NCBI GenBank assembly: GCA_947487895.1
Contig: CANKYF010000008.1
Span: forward strand, 1 to 64,000
DNA from: an uncultured Flavobacteriaceae bacterium
Lineage (GTDB): Bacteria > Bacteroidota > Bacteroidia > Flavobacteriales > Flavobacteriaceae
Reading direction: 5' to 3'
Length of the DNA: 64,000 nucleotides
Part shown: positions 53,019 through 62,741 of the stretch, piece after piece
How positions within the stretch are numbered: position 1 is the first letter of the stretch
Layout of the letters: the number at the start of each line of letters is the position of its first letter
The notes under the pieces: generated by a model
What the model was told of the DNA's origin: nothing
What the model saw: the letters and a program-made list of their open reading frames with translations, nothing else
The model's database searches: none
Translations under genes and position numbers: made by a program

Positions 53019-53849
53019 ATGGAGGAAATAAAAGAGTTTCTAGATAAAGAATTTCCTTTAGGGGAAAATATTCATATTACCCCTGGCACTATACTACTAC
53101 TTCTAGCAGCATTATTAATAACTCATTTTATTTTAAGGTCTATTCGGTTAGTAGCTTCAAGAAAGCTTAGAGAAGACGATAAATATCGATTTAAAACAGT
53201 ATTTACATTTATAAAGTATATTGTATTTAGTATAGTTATTGTTGTTGTTTTAAATACATCAGGTATAAAAATGACAGCTCTTTTTGCTGCGTCTACAGCG
53301 TTGTTTGTTGGTATTGGTTTTGGAATGCAAAAATTATTTCAGGATATCATTTCTGGAGTTTTCATTTTATTAGATAGAACAATTACTGTAAATGATATTA
53401 TTGAAATAGATGGTAAAATAGGTAAAGTAACACATGTAAGTTTAAGAACCACAAAAGCCATTACTAATGATGATAAAATGTTGGTAATACCTAATCATAA
53501 ATTTTTAAGTGAAATTTTATATAACTGGACTCAAAATAACGTTGTAACAAGAGAATTTGTAGAGATTGGAGTTGCTTATGGTACAGATGTTGATTTAGTA
53601 AAAGCATTGCTATTAGGAATTGCAATTCAGGAGAAAGCTATATTGAATAAACCAGATCCCAGTGTGCTTTTTGAAGATTTTGGAGATAGTGCTTTAAAAT
53701 TTAAATTGCATTTTTACATAAGTGATAGTTTTAACGTACCGCTTATTAAGAGCGATTTACGTTATAAAATTGATAAAGTATTTAATGAGAACAATATAAA
53801 AATACCATTTCCGCAGAGAGATGTGTATGTTTATAGTAAAAACGAATAA
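53019..53849 (+). CDS. MscS-type mechanosensitive channel
   Basis: The 276-residue inner-membrane protein has three hydrophobic helices. The pore-lining helix is rich in Gly and Ala (AASTALFVGIGFGMQKLFQD), followed by the MscS beta domain (TVNDIIEIDGKIGKVTHVSL, LVIPNHKFLSEILYNWTQ). It releases solutes on osmotic downshock. Two bp after the permease and 3 bp before the response-regulator gene, so all four are one operon. Confidence 0.93.
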   Translation: MEEIKEFLDKEFPLGENIHITPGTILLLLAALLITHFILRSIRLVASRKLREDDKYRFKTVFTFIKYIVFSIVIVVVLNTSGIKMTALFAASTALFVGIGFGMQKLFQDIISGVFILLDRTITVNDIIEIDGKIGKVTHVSLRTTKAITNDDKMLVIPNHKFLSEILYNWTQNNVVTREFVEIGVAYGTDVDLVKALLLGIAIQEKAILNKPDPSVLFEDFGDSALKFKLHFYISDSFNVPLIKSDLRYKIDKVFNENNIKIPFPQRDVYVYSKNE

Positions 53850-53852
53850 AGG

Positions 53853-55019
53853 ATGCCAAAAAAAATACTAGTAATAGAAGATGAAGCTGCTATTAGAAGA
53901 GTACTTGTAAAGATACTTTCAGAAGAAAGTAGTGACTACCAAGTAGAAGAATCTGAAGATGGTTTAGCAGGAATAGAAAAAATAAAAAAAGAGGACTATG
54001 ATTTAGTGCTTTGTGATATTAAGATGCCAAAAATGGATGGTGTTGAGGTATTAGAAGCTGTGAAAAAAATAAAACCAGAAATACCAATGGTAATGATTTC
54101 TGGTCATGGTGATTTAGACACAGCAGTAAATACAATGCGCTTAGGAGCTTTTGATTATATCTCAAAACCACCAGATTTAAACAGGTTATTAAATACTGTT
54201 AGAAATGCTTTAGATCGAAAAGAATTAGTTGTTGAAAACAAAAAGCTAAAGAAAAAGGTTAGTAAAAAGTATGAAATGGTAGGAGAGAGTAAAGCCATTT
54301 CTCAGATTAAAGATATTATTGAAAAGGTTGCACCTACAGATGCTCGCGTTTTAATTACTGGACCTAACGGAACAGGAAAAGAGATAGTAGCGCATTGGTT
54401 ACATGAAAAAAGTGAACGTTCTAAAGCTAATATGATTGAAGTAAATTGTGCAGCTATACCAAGTGAGTTGATAGAAAGTGAATTGTTTGGACATGTTAAA
54501 GGTGCTTTTACAAGTGCTAATAAAGACAGAGCGGGAAAGTTTGAAGCTGCCAATGGCGGAACTATTTTTTTAGATGAAATAGGAGACATGAGTTTATCAG
54601 CGCAAGCTAAAGTACTAAGAGCATTACAAGAAAATAGAATTCAGCGTGTAGGTAGTGATAAAGATATTAAAGTAGATGTACGTGTTATTGCAGCTACTAA
54701 TAAAGATTTAAAAAAGGAAATTGCCGATGGTAAATTCCGTGAAGATTTATATCATAGGTTAGCAGTTATTTTAGTTAAAGTTCCAGCTTTAAATGATAGA
54801 AGAGATGATATTCCGTTGCTTATCAATCATTTTACTAAGAAGATTGCTGATGAACAAGGAACTGCTCAAAAAACGTTTTCTGATAAAGCCATTAAATTAT
54901 TACAAGATTATGACTGGACAGGAAATATTAGAGAGTTAAGAAACGTTATTGAACGCTTAATTATCCTTGGAAGTTCTGAGGTAAGTGAAGAAGATGTAAA
55001 ACTCTTTGCGGCAAAGTAA
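53853..55019 (+). CDS. Sigma-54-type response regulator without a DNA-binding domain
   Basis: The 388-residue protein has a receiver domain (phospho-accepting Asp55 in CDIKMPKMDG, Lys105) and an AAA+ sigma-54 interaction domain: Walker A GPNGTGKE (170-177), GAFTSA loop (217-222) in place of GAFTGA, Walker B TIFLDEIGDM and a late NIRELRNVIERL. It ends at EEDVKLFAAK, where NtrC-family proteins would continue into a Fis-type helix-turn-helix, which is absent. It may activate sigma-54 from solution. No sensor kinase is adjacent. Confidence 0.92.
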   Translation: MPKKILVIEDEAAIRRVLVKILSEESSDYQVEESEDGLAGIEKIKKEDYDLVLCDIKMPKMDGVEVLEAVKKIKPEIPMVMISGHGDLDTAVNTMRLGAFDYISKPPDLNRLLNTVRNALDRKELVVENKKLKKKVSKKYEMVGESKAISQIKDIIEKVAPTDARVLITGPNGTGKEIVAHWLHEKSERSKANMIEVNCAAIPSELIESELFGHVKGAFTSANKDRAGKFEAANGGTIFLDEIGDMSLSAQAKVLRALQENRIQRVGSDKDIKVDVRVIAATNKDLKKEIADGKFREDLYHRLAVILVKVPALNDRRDDIPLLINHFTKKIADEQGTAQKTFSDKAIKLLQDYDWTGNIRELRNVIERLIILGSSEVSEEDVKLFAAK

Positions 55020-55027
55020 AATAAAAG

Positions 55028-55173
55028 CGGTCTAAAAAGTACCCAAACTGTTCATTCTGAAATGTCACACTGAGCGCAGCCGAAGTGTTGTTTCAGAATA
55101 TTAAAGTTTAATTTTGATTTTTTGAGAACCTGAAACAAGTTCAGGTTGACAAAGCAAATTACTTTTTAGACCG
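55028..55173. repeat. Long hairpin with nested REP-like element
   Basis: CGGTCTAAAAAGTA (55028-55041) and TACTTTTTAGACCG (55160-55173) form a perfect 14-bp stem, T-tracted on the right, at the junction of two convergent genes. Inside the 118-bp loop are ATTCTGAAA (55054-55062) with TTTCAGAAT (55091-55099), enclosing the dispersed core (CACTGAGCGCAGCCGAAGTG, from 55067). A separate hairpin, AACCTGAA (55127-55134) with TTCAGGTT (55140-55147), follows. It may still work as a bidirectional terminator. Confidence 0.7.
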
Positions 55174-55181
55174 TTTTTTTA

Positions 55182-55970
55182 TTAAATATCGTTCAATTCT
55201 TCTAAATAAGCATTGGTAACCTGTTTAATGTTATCAATGTAAAAAGCCTTAATTTCAATCACGCTTTTATTCATCAAGTCTTTTTTACCTGAAGTATTTG
55301 GCTTCACTTTTGAAGTACTTCCATACGTTTCTAAAAGCTGATTATAAGTTTCAATATTTTCAGAAAGCGCTTCTTCATATTTATTAATAAGCTTTTCTTT
55401 TTCAAGTGCAGTAGCCATTTCTTTTTGCTTTGCTAATTTTTTAGCAATTTCTTTTTTCTTAGCTTCTAACTCTAATCGTTGTTGTTCTAAGCGCTCCTGT
55501 TCAATTTGTAATGCAGATAATTCAGCACTGGCATCACCAGTATTAGAGTCGCTTACACTAGCTATTATAGTAGTATCATCGCCAGCAAATTCGTCTTGAG
55601 CATTACTAGCTGTAAATTCATTTAAGGCAGTAATACTTTTTTGAACGGAGTCTCTTGCTCTTTTAACAAAAAAGCGTCCGTCTTCAAAAGTTTCTTGACT
55701 TTCAACTTTTGCTATTAATTCAGCGCAATGTGCTGCTAAAGTATAAGCTTTTTTAGATCCGCAACTTTTCAAATTAACTTTAGCTTTCTCAAAAGATTCT
55801 ATAGACTTTTCAGAATAATACTTTAAATGATCGATATTATTAGCTTCATAAGCAGACTTCACATTGGAATATGCGTATATAAGATTTGAATCTGCATCAG
55901 AACAAAAATCTTGAGCATTAAGCTGTGTTAATGAGAGAACTGCGAGTAAAAAAATGTATATTTTTTTCAT
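55182..55970 (-). CDS. Secreted coiled-coil protein of unknown function
   Basis: The 262-residue protein has a signal peptide (MKKIYIFLLAVLSLTQLNAQ), an N-terminal helical domain with three cysteines (DFCSDADS, SCGSKKAYTLAAHCAEL) and a Glu/Lys/Gln-rich coiled coil (about 150-200). It is found as a periplasmic protein type in Flavobacteriaceae; no function known. Monocistronic. Confidence 0.82.
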   Translation of the reverse strand: MKKIYIFLLAVLSLTQLNAQDFCSDADSNLIYAYSNVKSAYEANNIDHLKYYSEKSIESFEKAKVNLKSCGSKKAYTLAAHCAELIAKVESQETFEDGRFFVKRARDSVQKSITALNEFTASNAQDEFAGDDTTIIASVSDSNTGDASAELSALQIEQERLEQQRLELEAKKKEIAKKLAKQKEMATALEKEKLINKYEEALSENIETYNQLLETYGSTSKVKPNTSGKKDLMNKSVIEIKAFYIDNIKQVTNAYLEELNDI

Positions 55971-56121
55971 CGTATTTGGGGTTGGTTAATAAGTAGGTAT
56001 GTCAAATTTACAAAAATCCGATTAAATAAACGTGTAGTTCGTCGAAAAACAAAATAAGTAGTATTTTACATATATTATTTATGTGGTTATTATTTTAAAG
56101 CTTTATCTATATTTTGATACT

Positions 56122-56283
56122 ATGATTTCTAATTCATTTCAAAAAGGAACATTGTTTAGTGAGTTGCCTCTAAAACTTGACCAGTTAAATAATACAAGAG
56201 ATTTCCCTTTTTTTATAGTCTTGATTTCCCTAATATTAATTATTATTGCTATTAAGCCGTTGATAAAAAAATATAGACGTTAA
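56122..56283 (+). CDS. Small membrane protein
   Basis: A 53-residue frame from ATG 56122 with a soluble start (MISNSFQKGTLFSELPLKLD) and a clear C-terminal transmembrane helix (FFIVLISLILIIIAIKPLI) ending in basic residues. An earlier in-frame ATG at 56083 would add 13 residues. It precedes ppk2 by 98 bp. No homologue recognised; may be real because of the coherent membrane topology. Confidence 0.4.
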   Translation: MISNSFQKGTLFSELPLKLDQLNNTRDFPFFIVLISLILIIIAIKPLIKKYRR

Positions 56284-56381
56284 AACTCATTAACTTTTTT
56301 ATGATATTTATTTAAGTGATTTTTCTGAGTTAAAGAAATTGTGGTTTTAGCTATATTTACTACAAAATAAACTTTAGGCCA

Positions 56382-57233
56382 ATGAGTGATTATAAAGTAA
56401 CTTCAAATATACTCTTGAAAGATAGACCAACAAAGGTTGTAATAGATGATGCAGAGAAAGAATTAAAAAAAGTAAGAAAGAAACTTGGCAAATTACAAGA
56501 TACCATGTACGCTCATGGAAAATATGGTGTTTTAGTATGTTTACAAGGTATGGATACTGCTGGAAAAGACAGTTTAATACGTGAAGTTTTTAAAGATTTT
56601 AATGTAAGAGGAGTAGAGGTACATAGTTTTAAAGTACCTACGGAATTAGAATTAAAACACGACTATTTATGGAGACATTATATTGCTTTACCAGAAAGAG
56701 GACGATTTGGTGTTTTTAATAGAACACACTATGAAAATGTGCTGGTAACACGAGTACATCCTGAATATATTTTAGGTGAAAACATACCTACTATTAATAC
56801 TGTTGATGATATAAATGATGCTTTTTGGGACAAACGTTTTGAGCAAATAAATAATTTTGAAAAACACGTTGCTGATAATGGCACTCTAATTTTTAAGTTC
56901 TTTTTAAACTTATCTAAAGATGAACAAAAATACCGCTTATTAAGGCGTTTGAACAAACAAGAGAAAAACTGGAAATTTTCACCAGGAGATTTAAAAGAGC
57001 GAAAACTTTGGGATACATATCAAGAATGTTATCAAGATGCCATAAACAGAACATCTAAGGAACACGCGCCATGGTACACAATACCTGCAGACGATAAACC
57101 TTCGGCACGATATATTGTAGCTAAAATTATGTATGATGTTTTAAAAACTTATACAGACATTGTAGAACCAGAATTAGAAGAAGATATTAAAGTAAATATT
57201 GAACAATACAAACAACAATTAAATAATGAATAG
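56382..57233 (+). CDS. Polyphosphate kinase 2
   Basis: The 283-residue protein is a single-domain PPK2, which transfers phosphate between polyphosphate and nucleotides. Walker A GMDTAGKDS is at 56-64; other marks are FKVPTELELKHDYLWRHYIA, PERGRFGVFNRTHYE (lid and Walker B region) and RRLNKQEKNWKFSPGDLKER. Whether it prefers AMP, ADP or GDP cannot be read. The downstream DinB-like gene overlaps it by 8 bp. Confidence 0.92.
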   Translation: MSDYKVTSNILLKDRPTKVVIDDAEKELKKVRKKLGKLQDTMYAHGKYGVLVCLQGMDTAGKDSLIREVFKDFNVRGVEVHSFKVPTELELKHDYLWRHYIALPERGRFGVFNRTHYENVLVTRVHPEYILGENIPTINTVDDINDAFWDKRFEQINNFEKHVADNGTLIFKFFLNLSKDEQKYRLLRRLNKQEKNWKFSPGDLKERKLWDTYQECYQDAINRTSKEHAPWYTIPADDKPSARYIVAKIMYDVLKTYTDIVEPELEEDIKVNIEQYKQQLNNE

Positions 57234-57786
57234 ACTATTTTTTATTGCCTTAACACTTTTAGTTTCAACATATAATTTTGCACAAAACACTATGGAAAAA
57301 CTCCCTTTTTATGAAATTGAAGATTATCCAGAAACCTATAATTCTAATTTTTTAGTTGCTAGAATGGTTGACGGATTAGGTTTTAGATATTATTGGGCTA
57401 CAGAAGGCTTAAGAAATGAAGATTTAATTTATAAGATAAGTGAAACAAGTCGCTCTTCTCAAGAGACTATTGAGCATTTATACGGGCTTTCAAAGTTTAT
57501 CAGAAATTCTATTTTAGAAAATAATAAAGACGAAACTAAAGAAGATTTAGATTTTACTGAATTAAGAAAGCAAACACTTCACAATTTAAAAGTAGTATCT
57601 GATGCTTTAAAAACACCTAAAGAAACATTTAAGTTTGAAGAAACCCCTGTTCCTTTTTGGAACATGTTAAACGGACCTATTGCTGATGCATTATGGCATT
57701 GTGGGCAAGTAGTGATGTTACGTAGAGCTACAGGTAACCCGTTTAATTCTAAAGTGAGTGTTTTTAGTGGGAAAGTAAAATCTTAA
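57226..57786 (+). CDS. Exported DinB-like protein
   Basis: The 186-residue protein has a signal peptide (MNRLFFIALTLLVSTYNFAQ) followed by a four-helix bundle of the DinB/YfiT superfamily: FLVARMVDGLGFRYYWATEG, SSQETIEHLYGLSKFI and DALWHCGQVVMLRRATGNPF. His residues near 83 and 162 could form the usual metal site. Most DinB proteins are cytoplasmic; export is unusual. It overlaps ppk2 by 8 bp and precedes map by 5 bp. Confidence 0.82.
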   Translation: MNRLFFIALTLLVSTYNFAQNTMEKLPFYEIEDYPETYNSNFLVARMVDGLGFRYYWATEGLRNEDLIYKISETSRSSQETIEHLYGLSKFIRNSILENNKDETKEDLDFTELRKQTLHNLKVVSDALKTPKETFKFEETPVPFWNMLNGPIADALWHCGQVVMLRRATGNPFNSKVSVFSGKVKS

Positions 57787-57791
57787 ATTAT

Positions 57792-58553
57792 ATGTCTATA
57801 ACTAAAGAGTCTGAGCTTAAAGGCATGAAAAGGATTAGTGAAGTTGTTGCAAAAACACTTAAACAAATGCGTGAATATGCCGAAGTAGGAATGTCTACTA
57901 AAGAGTTAGACGAATATGGAGGAAATATTTTAAAATCATATGGAGCAAAATCTGCACCTTATGAAACGTATGGGTTTCCTGGTTATTCTTGTATTAGTGT
58001 TAATAAAGAAGCGGCTCATGGAATACCTTCAAGTAAAAAAACTCTTAAAGAAGGTGATCTTATTAATATTGATGTTTCTGCAGAATTGAACGGATTTTGG
58101 TCAGATAACGGAGGGTCTTTTGTGCTAGGTAAAGATATTTATAATCACCAACCTCTTGTAAACGCTTCAAAAGAGATTTTGCATAAAGCAATATATAGTA
58201 TTAGAGGAGGAACAAAAATTTCAGATATTGGTTATCTTATAGAATCTGAAGCAAAAAAATATGGGTATAAGGTAATTAAAAATCTTGCAGGGCATGGTGT
58301 TGGACGAAGTTTACATGAACAACCAGAAAATATTTTAAATTACAGAGTAAAAAGAAATAAAGAAAGATTTAAAAAGAATACTACTGTTGCTATAGAAACA
58401 TTTATATCAACTAAATCTACTACAGCCATGGGGTTAAGTGATGGTTGGACACTTGTAGGTAATAAAGGTGGATATATTACTCAACATGAACATACAATTA
58501 TGGTAACGGATAGAGAACCTCTTATTTTAACTAAATCTAATGGTATTTGGTAG
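57792..58553 (+). CDS. map: Type I methionine aminopeptidase
   Basis: The 253-residue protein removes N-terminal Met. The metal ligands are present: Asp in NIDVSAELNGFWSDNGGSF (two Asp), His in LAGHGVGRSLHE, Glu in AIETFIST and Glu in TQHEHTIMV. The usual IEPF reads IETF. It resembles MapB/YflG-type secondary enzymes of Firmicutes, so a second map elsewhere in the genome is likely. Third gene of the ppk2 operon. Confidence 0.9.
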   Translation: MSITKESELKGMKRISEVVAKTLKQMREYAEVGMSTKELDEYGGNILKSYGAKSAPYETYGFPGYSCISVNKEAAHGIPSSKKTLKEGDLINIDVSAELNGFWSDNGGSFVLGKDIYNHQPLVNASKEILHKAIYSIRGGTKISDIGYLIESEAKKYGYKVIKNLAGHGVGRSLHEQPENILNYRVKRNKERFKKNTTVAIETFISTKSTTAMGLSDGWTLVGNKGGYITQHEHTIMVTDREPLILTKSNGIW

Positions 58554-58559
58554 AAGTTT

Positions 58560-59858
58560 TTATGGTGCTTTAATAGAAAATTGTCTTATCACTAAATAAA
58601 TAAGGGATAAAATACCAATGAGTACTAGAGTAATTATAAGCTCGTTAAAAGGAATATTTGTTAAAAAATAAATGATTAAACAGGCAGAAAGTATTGGTAC
58701 TAGTAATCCACCAGGAATTTTAAACCCTTCAGAATTTAGTTTTTTACTTAATCGTAGTTTGATAACAGATAAGCATACACCTAAATAAGCCAATAACATA
58801 GCGCTACTGGCTATTACAGCCAGTTTTTTAAAATTTCCTGAAGCTGCTATTATAAAAGCAATTATGGCATAAACAATAATAGCATAAGTTGGGGTTGAAA
58901 AAGATTTATGAATTTTTGACAAAAAAGATACAGGGATAACTCTATCTCTTGATAAAGCATATAATATTCTTGGATTATTAAGTATGGCACCACTCATGTA
59001 GCCAAACATAGAAACCATAGCACCTATAAATAAAATAGTAAAACCTATAGGGCCTAATGCCACTTTTGCTGTTTCGGCTAGAGGAGATACTTCAAAGTTT
59101 GGTAAAGTAGCTCCTAAAACACCTTGGCAAACGGTTTGAATTAACATATAAATAAGTACAACAAAAGAAATACTAATTAAAATACCTTTTGGTACCGTTC
59201 TCTTTGGGGCTTTAACTTCACCGCCAACAACCAAACCGGTTTCTGCCCCTTGAAATGCAAAAAATAAAATAAGGGATGTTTCACCTAAGGTTTTTATATC
59301 AGGAAAAGTATCAATAGCTAGGTTTTCAAAAGAAACACCTTTCCAACCCAATGTTACTAAAATTAATAAAGGAATTAACTTAGCAAGGGTATTGAATTTA
59401 ACCAATCCAATACCTTGTTTTATACCTAATACATTTACTCCCGCAAGTCCAAAAAAGATTAGAAATAAAAATAGTAACCTTAACCAACTTTGTTCAAAGG
59501 CAGGAAAGATAGAAGCTAGCATATTAACCAAAGCATTAGATACCGCTGCATCAGCGAATAAAGTACCACTTATTATAAAGATGCCACCAAGAAAACCTGC
59601 GTATTTTCCAAAGGCAGTTTCTATATAAGTGTACGGACCACCTGTGGTAGTAACTTTACTTCCTACTTCTGCAAAACAAAGCATAACAAGGGCTACTAAA
59701 ATACCACAACAGATAAAGGCTAAAATACTTGAAGCTCCCATTTTTGAAGCTACAACTGCAGGAAGCGCAAAGATACCAGCTCCAATAATTACGTTTATAA
59801 TATTGGCGGATAAACCAATGGTGCCAATACTTCTTTTTAACCCTTCGTCTTGTTTCAT
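58560..59858 (-). CDS. APC-family amino-acid permease
   Basis: The 432-residue inner-membrane protein has 12 hydrophobic helices and the APC-superfamily start (GLSANIINVIIGAGIFALPA), where the helix 1 GxG loop binds substrate, plus FAFQGAETGLVVGGEVKAPK in helix 6. Probable amino-acid transport; substrate not predictable. The downstream map gene converges with it, 6 bp away. Confidence 0.9.
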   Translation of the reverse strand: MKQDEGLKRSIGTIGLSANIINVIIGAGIFALPAVVASKMGASSILAFICCGILVALVMLCFAEVGSKVTTTGGPYTYIETAFGKYAGFLGGIFIISGTLFADAAVSNALVNMLASIFPAFEQSWLRLLFLFLIFFGLAGVNVLGIKQGIGLVKFNTLAKLIPLLILVTLGWKGVSFENLAIDTFPDIKTLGETSLILFFAFQGAETGLVVGGEVKAPKRTVPKGILISISFVVLIYMLIQTVCQGVLGATLPNFEVSPLAETAKVALGPIGFTILFIGAMVSMFGYMSGAILNNPRILYALSRDRVIPVSFLSKIHKSFSTPTYAIIVYAIIAFIIAASGNFKKLAVIASSAMLLAYLGVCLSVIKLRLSKKLNSEGFKIPGGLLVPILSACLIIYFLTNIPFNELIITLVLIGILSLIYLVIRQFSIKAP

Positions 59859-59904
59859 TGAAATAGAAATTTAAGCGAAAAGAAAGATAGTATAATTTTT
59901 AACA

Positions 59905-59934
59905 AAAAATGCCCAACAAACGTTGAGCATTTTT
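59905..59934 (-). terminator. Terminator after lysA
   Basis: AAAATGCCCAAC pairs with GTTGAGCATTTT around an AAAC loop (about 59905-59934), with one mismatch and T tracts on both sides. Confidence 0.75.
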
Positions 59935-59956
59935 ATAACTAAGATATAATCTTGAT

Positions 59957-61192
59957 TTATTTAACCAATTCTTTTACTTTTTTAGAGCTAAAATCTACTT
60001 CAATTTGATTTCTTGTGATGTCTTCAAAAGTTTCTCTTTCTCTTATTAAGTGTGCTTTATTTTTATACCACAAAACTTCGGCAGGTCTAAATCTTGAATT
60101 ATAGTTACTAGCCATTGAAAAACAATAAGCGCCTGCATTTTTAAAACAAAGAATATCACCTTCATTTATTTCATTAATACGTCTATTACTTCCAAAGGTA
60201 TCAGTTTCACAAATGTAACCTACTACAGTATAAAAACGTTCTTTTCCATTTGGATTAGAAATATTTACAATGTCATGGTGAGAACCATAAAACATAGGTC
60301 TAATTAAGTGGTTTAAACCAGAATTAATTTGAGCAAAAACAGTTGATGTGGTCTGCTTAACAGCATTTACATTAACTAAAAAACTTCCGGCTTCGCTTAC
60401 TAAAAATTTACCTGGTTCAAAGGCAAGTGTAAGTTCTTTGCCATAGTCTTTACAGAACTCATTAAATCTAGCACCTAATTTTTTTCCTAATTCTTCAATA
60501 TTGGTTTCAATATCACCTGCTTTATAAGGTACTTTAAAACCAGAGCCAAAGTCTATAAAATCTAAGTTTTTAAACTGTTTAGCAGTTTCAAATAATATTT
60601 CACTAGCATAAAGAAACACTTCAATATCTAAAATATCACTACCAGTATGCATATGAATACCATTAATAGTCATTTTTGTATTTTCTACAATACGCAGTAT
60701 ATGCGGAATTTGATGAATAGAAATCCCGAATTTAGAATCTATATGACCTACAGAAATTTTACTATTTCCCCCCGCCATAACATGCGGATTAATTCTAATA
60801 CAAACAGGTGTTTTAGGATATTTAGTACCAAATTGCTCTAAAATAGAAAGGTTGTCAATATTTATTTTAACCCCTAATTTAGCAGCTTCTTCAATTTCAC
60901 TTAACGAAACACCATTTGGTGTAAATATAATTTGTTCAGGCTTAAAACCAGCTGCTAAACCTAACTGTACTTCTTGAATAGATACAGTATCTATACCAGA
61001 ACCTAGGCTGTTTAAAAGCTTAAGAATAGAAATGTTTGATAAGGCTTTAACCGCATAACTAATCTTTAGGCTTTTTACACCTTTAAAAGCATTGGTAAGT
61101 CTTTTATACTGCCCTTCAATTTTTTCAGCATCATACACATAAACTGGGCTTCCATAATCTTGCGCTATTTTAAGCAATTGATTTTCCGTCAT
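59957..61192 (-). CDS. lysA: Diaminopimelate decarboxylase
   Basis: LysA turns meso-diaminopimelate into lysine. The 411-residue fold-III PLP enzyme has the PLP lysine Lys49 in YAVKALSN, HMHTGSDI, the phosphate-binding Gly loop in FIDFGSGFKVPY, FEPGKFLV and the catalytic GYICETDTFGSNRRI Cys. Start is ATG 61192; a TTG three codons upstream is also in frame. Monocistronic. Confidence 0.95.
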   Translation of the reverse strand: MTENQLLKIAQDYGSPVYVYDAEKIEGQYKRLTNAFKGVKSLKISYAVKALSNISILKLLNSLGSGIDTVSIQEVQLGLAAGFKPEQIIFTPNGVSLSEIEEAAKLGVKINIDNLSILEQFGTKYPKTPVCIRINPHVMAGGNSKISVGHIDSKFGISIHQIPHILRIVENTKMTINGIHMHTGSDILDIEVFLYASEILFETAKQFKNLDFIDFGSGFKVPYKAGDIETNIEELGKKLGARFNEFCKDYGKELTLAFEPGKFLVSEAGSFLVNVNAVKQTTSTVFAQINSGLNHLIRPMFYGSHHDIVNISNPNGKERFYTVVGYICETDTFGSNRRINEINEGDILCFKNAGAYCFSMASNYNSRFRPAEVLWYKNKAHLIRERETFEDITRNQIEVDFSSKKVKELVK

Positions 61193-61357
61193 AATTCTCA
61201 AATTTTTGCCAAAGATATTTCATTCAATCAAATAAAAAATAAATAATTAAATAATTATACAAATTAAACATTTTGTTAAATAATTAACACTTAAAAAAAG
61301 TTTAAAAATATTCATAGTTTTCGCAATTAAATATTAGGGTAAGTAATAGCTATTATT

Positions 61358-61365
61358 TACATTTG
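61358..61365 (+). promoter_or_regulatory. -7 box of the sucC promoter
   Basis: TACATTTG matches TAnnTTTG, 27 bp before the sucC ATG. Confidence 0.55.
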
Positions 61366-61391
61366 CTTTTCTTAAAAACATTGAGCGAATT

Positions 61392-62582
61392 ATGAATCTA
61401 CACGAATATCAAGGTAAAGAGATTTTAAGCAGTTTTGGTGTACGTATCCAACGTGGTATAGTTGCCCAAAATACTCAGGAAGCAGTTAATGCTGCAAAAC
61501 AATTAACTGAAGAAACTGGAACCGGTTGGCACGTAATTAAAGCCCAAGTTCATGCTGGAGGACGCGGAAAAGGAGGAGGAGTTAAACTTGCTAAAAACTT
61601 ACAGGAAGTAGAAGAAGTAGCAGGTCAAATAATAGGAATGAACCTTATAACACCTCAAACATCTGCTGAAGGTAAAAAGGTGCACCAAGTTTTAGTAGCT
61701 GAAGATGTATACTATCCAGGTGATAGTGAAACAGAAGAATATTACATGTCTGTTTTATTAAATAGAGGTACGGGTAGAAATATGATTATGTATTCTACTG
61801 AAGGTGGAATGGATATTGAAACTGTTGCTGAAGAAACACCACATTTAATATTTACTGAAGAAGTTGACCCAGCGGTTGGTCTTTTACCTTTTCAAGCTAG
61901 AAAAATAGCTTTTAATCTTGGTTTATCTGGTACATCATTTAAAGAAATGACAAAATTTGTTATGGCTCTTTATACAGCTTATGTAAAATCAGATTCTTCT
62001 TTATTTGAAATAAATCCAGTTTTAAAAACAAGTGATGATAAAATTTTAGCAGTTGATGCTAAGGTTACTATTGATGATAACGCGCTTTACAGACATAAAG
62101 ATTACGAAGCATTAAGAGATATACGTGAAGAAAACCCTATTGAGGTTGAAGCTAAAGAAGTAGGTTTAAACTATGTAGATTTAGATGGTAATGTAGGATG
62201 TATGGTAAACGGTGCAGGTTTAGCAATGGGAACCATGGATTTAATTAAACAAGCTGGTGGTGAGCCTGCAAACTTTTTAGATGTTGGAGGTACTGCTGAT
62301 GCTGCTCGTGTTGAAGCTGCTTTTAAAATAATTTTAAAAGATCCTGCTGTAAAAGCTATATTAATTAACATTTTTGGAGGTATTGTACGTTGTGATCGTG
62401 TAGCTCAGGGTGTTATCGATGCATATAAAAACATGGGTAATATAGAAGTACCAATTATTGTTCGTTTACAAGGTACAAATGCAGATATAGCTAAAGAATT
62501 AATAGATAATTCTGGATTAGCTGTATTAAGTGCTACAGAGTTCCAAGAGGCTGCAGATAAAGTTCAAGAGGTTTTATCTTAG
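61392..62582 (+). CDS. sucC: Succinyl-CoA synthetase, beta subunit
   Basis: SucC binds ATP or GTP and, with SucD, makes succinate in the TCA cycle. The 396-residue ATP-grasp protein has [16 protein letters not shown] at the start, [12 protein letters not shown], the C-terminal CoA-ligase domain with [17 protein letters not shown] and the [15 protein letters not shown] loop. No sucD is adjacent; in many Flavobacteriaceae the two genes are apart. Ends at a good terminator. Confidence 0.96.
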   Translation: MNLHEYQGKEILSSFGVRIQRGIVAQNTQEAVNAAKQLTEETGTGWHVIKAQVHAGGRGKGGGVKLAKNLQEVEEVAGQIIGMNLITPQTSAEGKKVHQVLVAEDVYYPGDSETEEYYMSVLLNRGTGRNMIMYSTEGGMDIETVAEETPHLIFTEEVDPAVGLLPFQARKIAFNLGLSGTSFKEMTKFVMALYTAYVKSDSSLFEINPVLKTSDDKILAVDAKVTIDDNALYRHKDYEALRDIREENPIEVEAKEVGLNYVDLDGNVGCMVNGAGLAMGTMDLIKQAGGEPANFLDVGGTADAARVEAAFKIILKDPAVKAILINIFGGIVRCDRVAQGVIDAYKNMGNIEVPIIVRLQGTNADIAKELIDNSGLAVLSATEFQEAADKVQEVLS

Positions 62583-62610
62583 AATCTTACTTATAATATT
62601 TAAAATACTG

Positions 62611-62643
62611 AAAAGTCATGTTTTTATAAACATGGCTTTTTTT
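62611..62643 (+). terminator. Terminator after sucC
   Basis: AAAAGTCATGTTT (62611-62623) pairs with AACATGGCTTTTTTT (62628-62643) with a TTATA loop. Confidence 0.85.
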
Positions 62644-62741
62644 GTGCGATTTTATTAGTAAAATGCTATAATTGTAGGATTTAATGTAACAAATGGTCGT
62701 TTTAAAAGTCTTTATTGTATAAATCAATTAAAACGAACATC

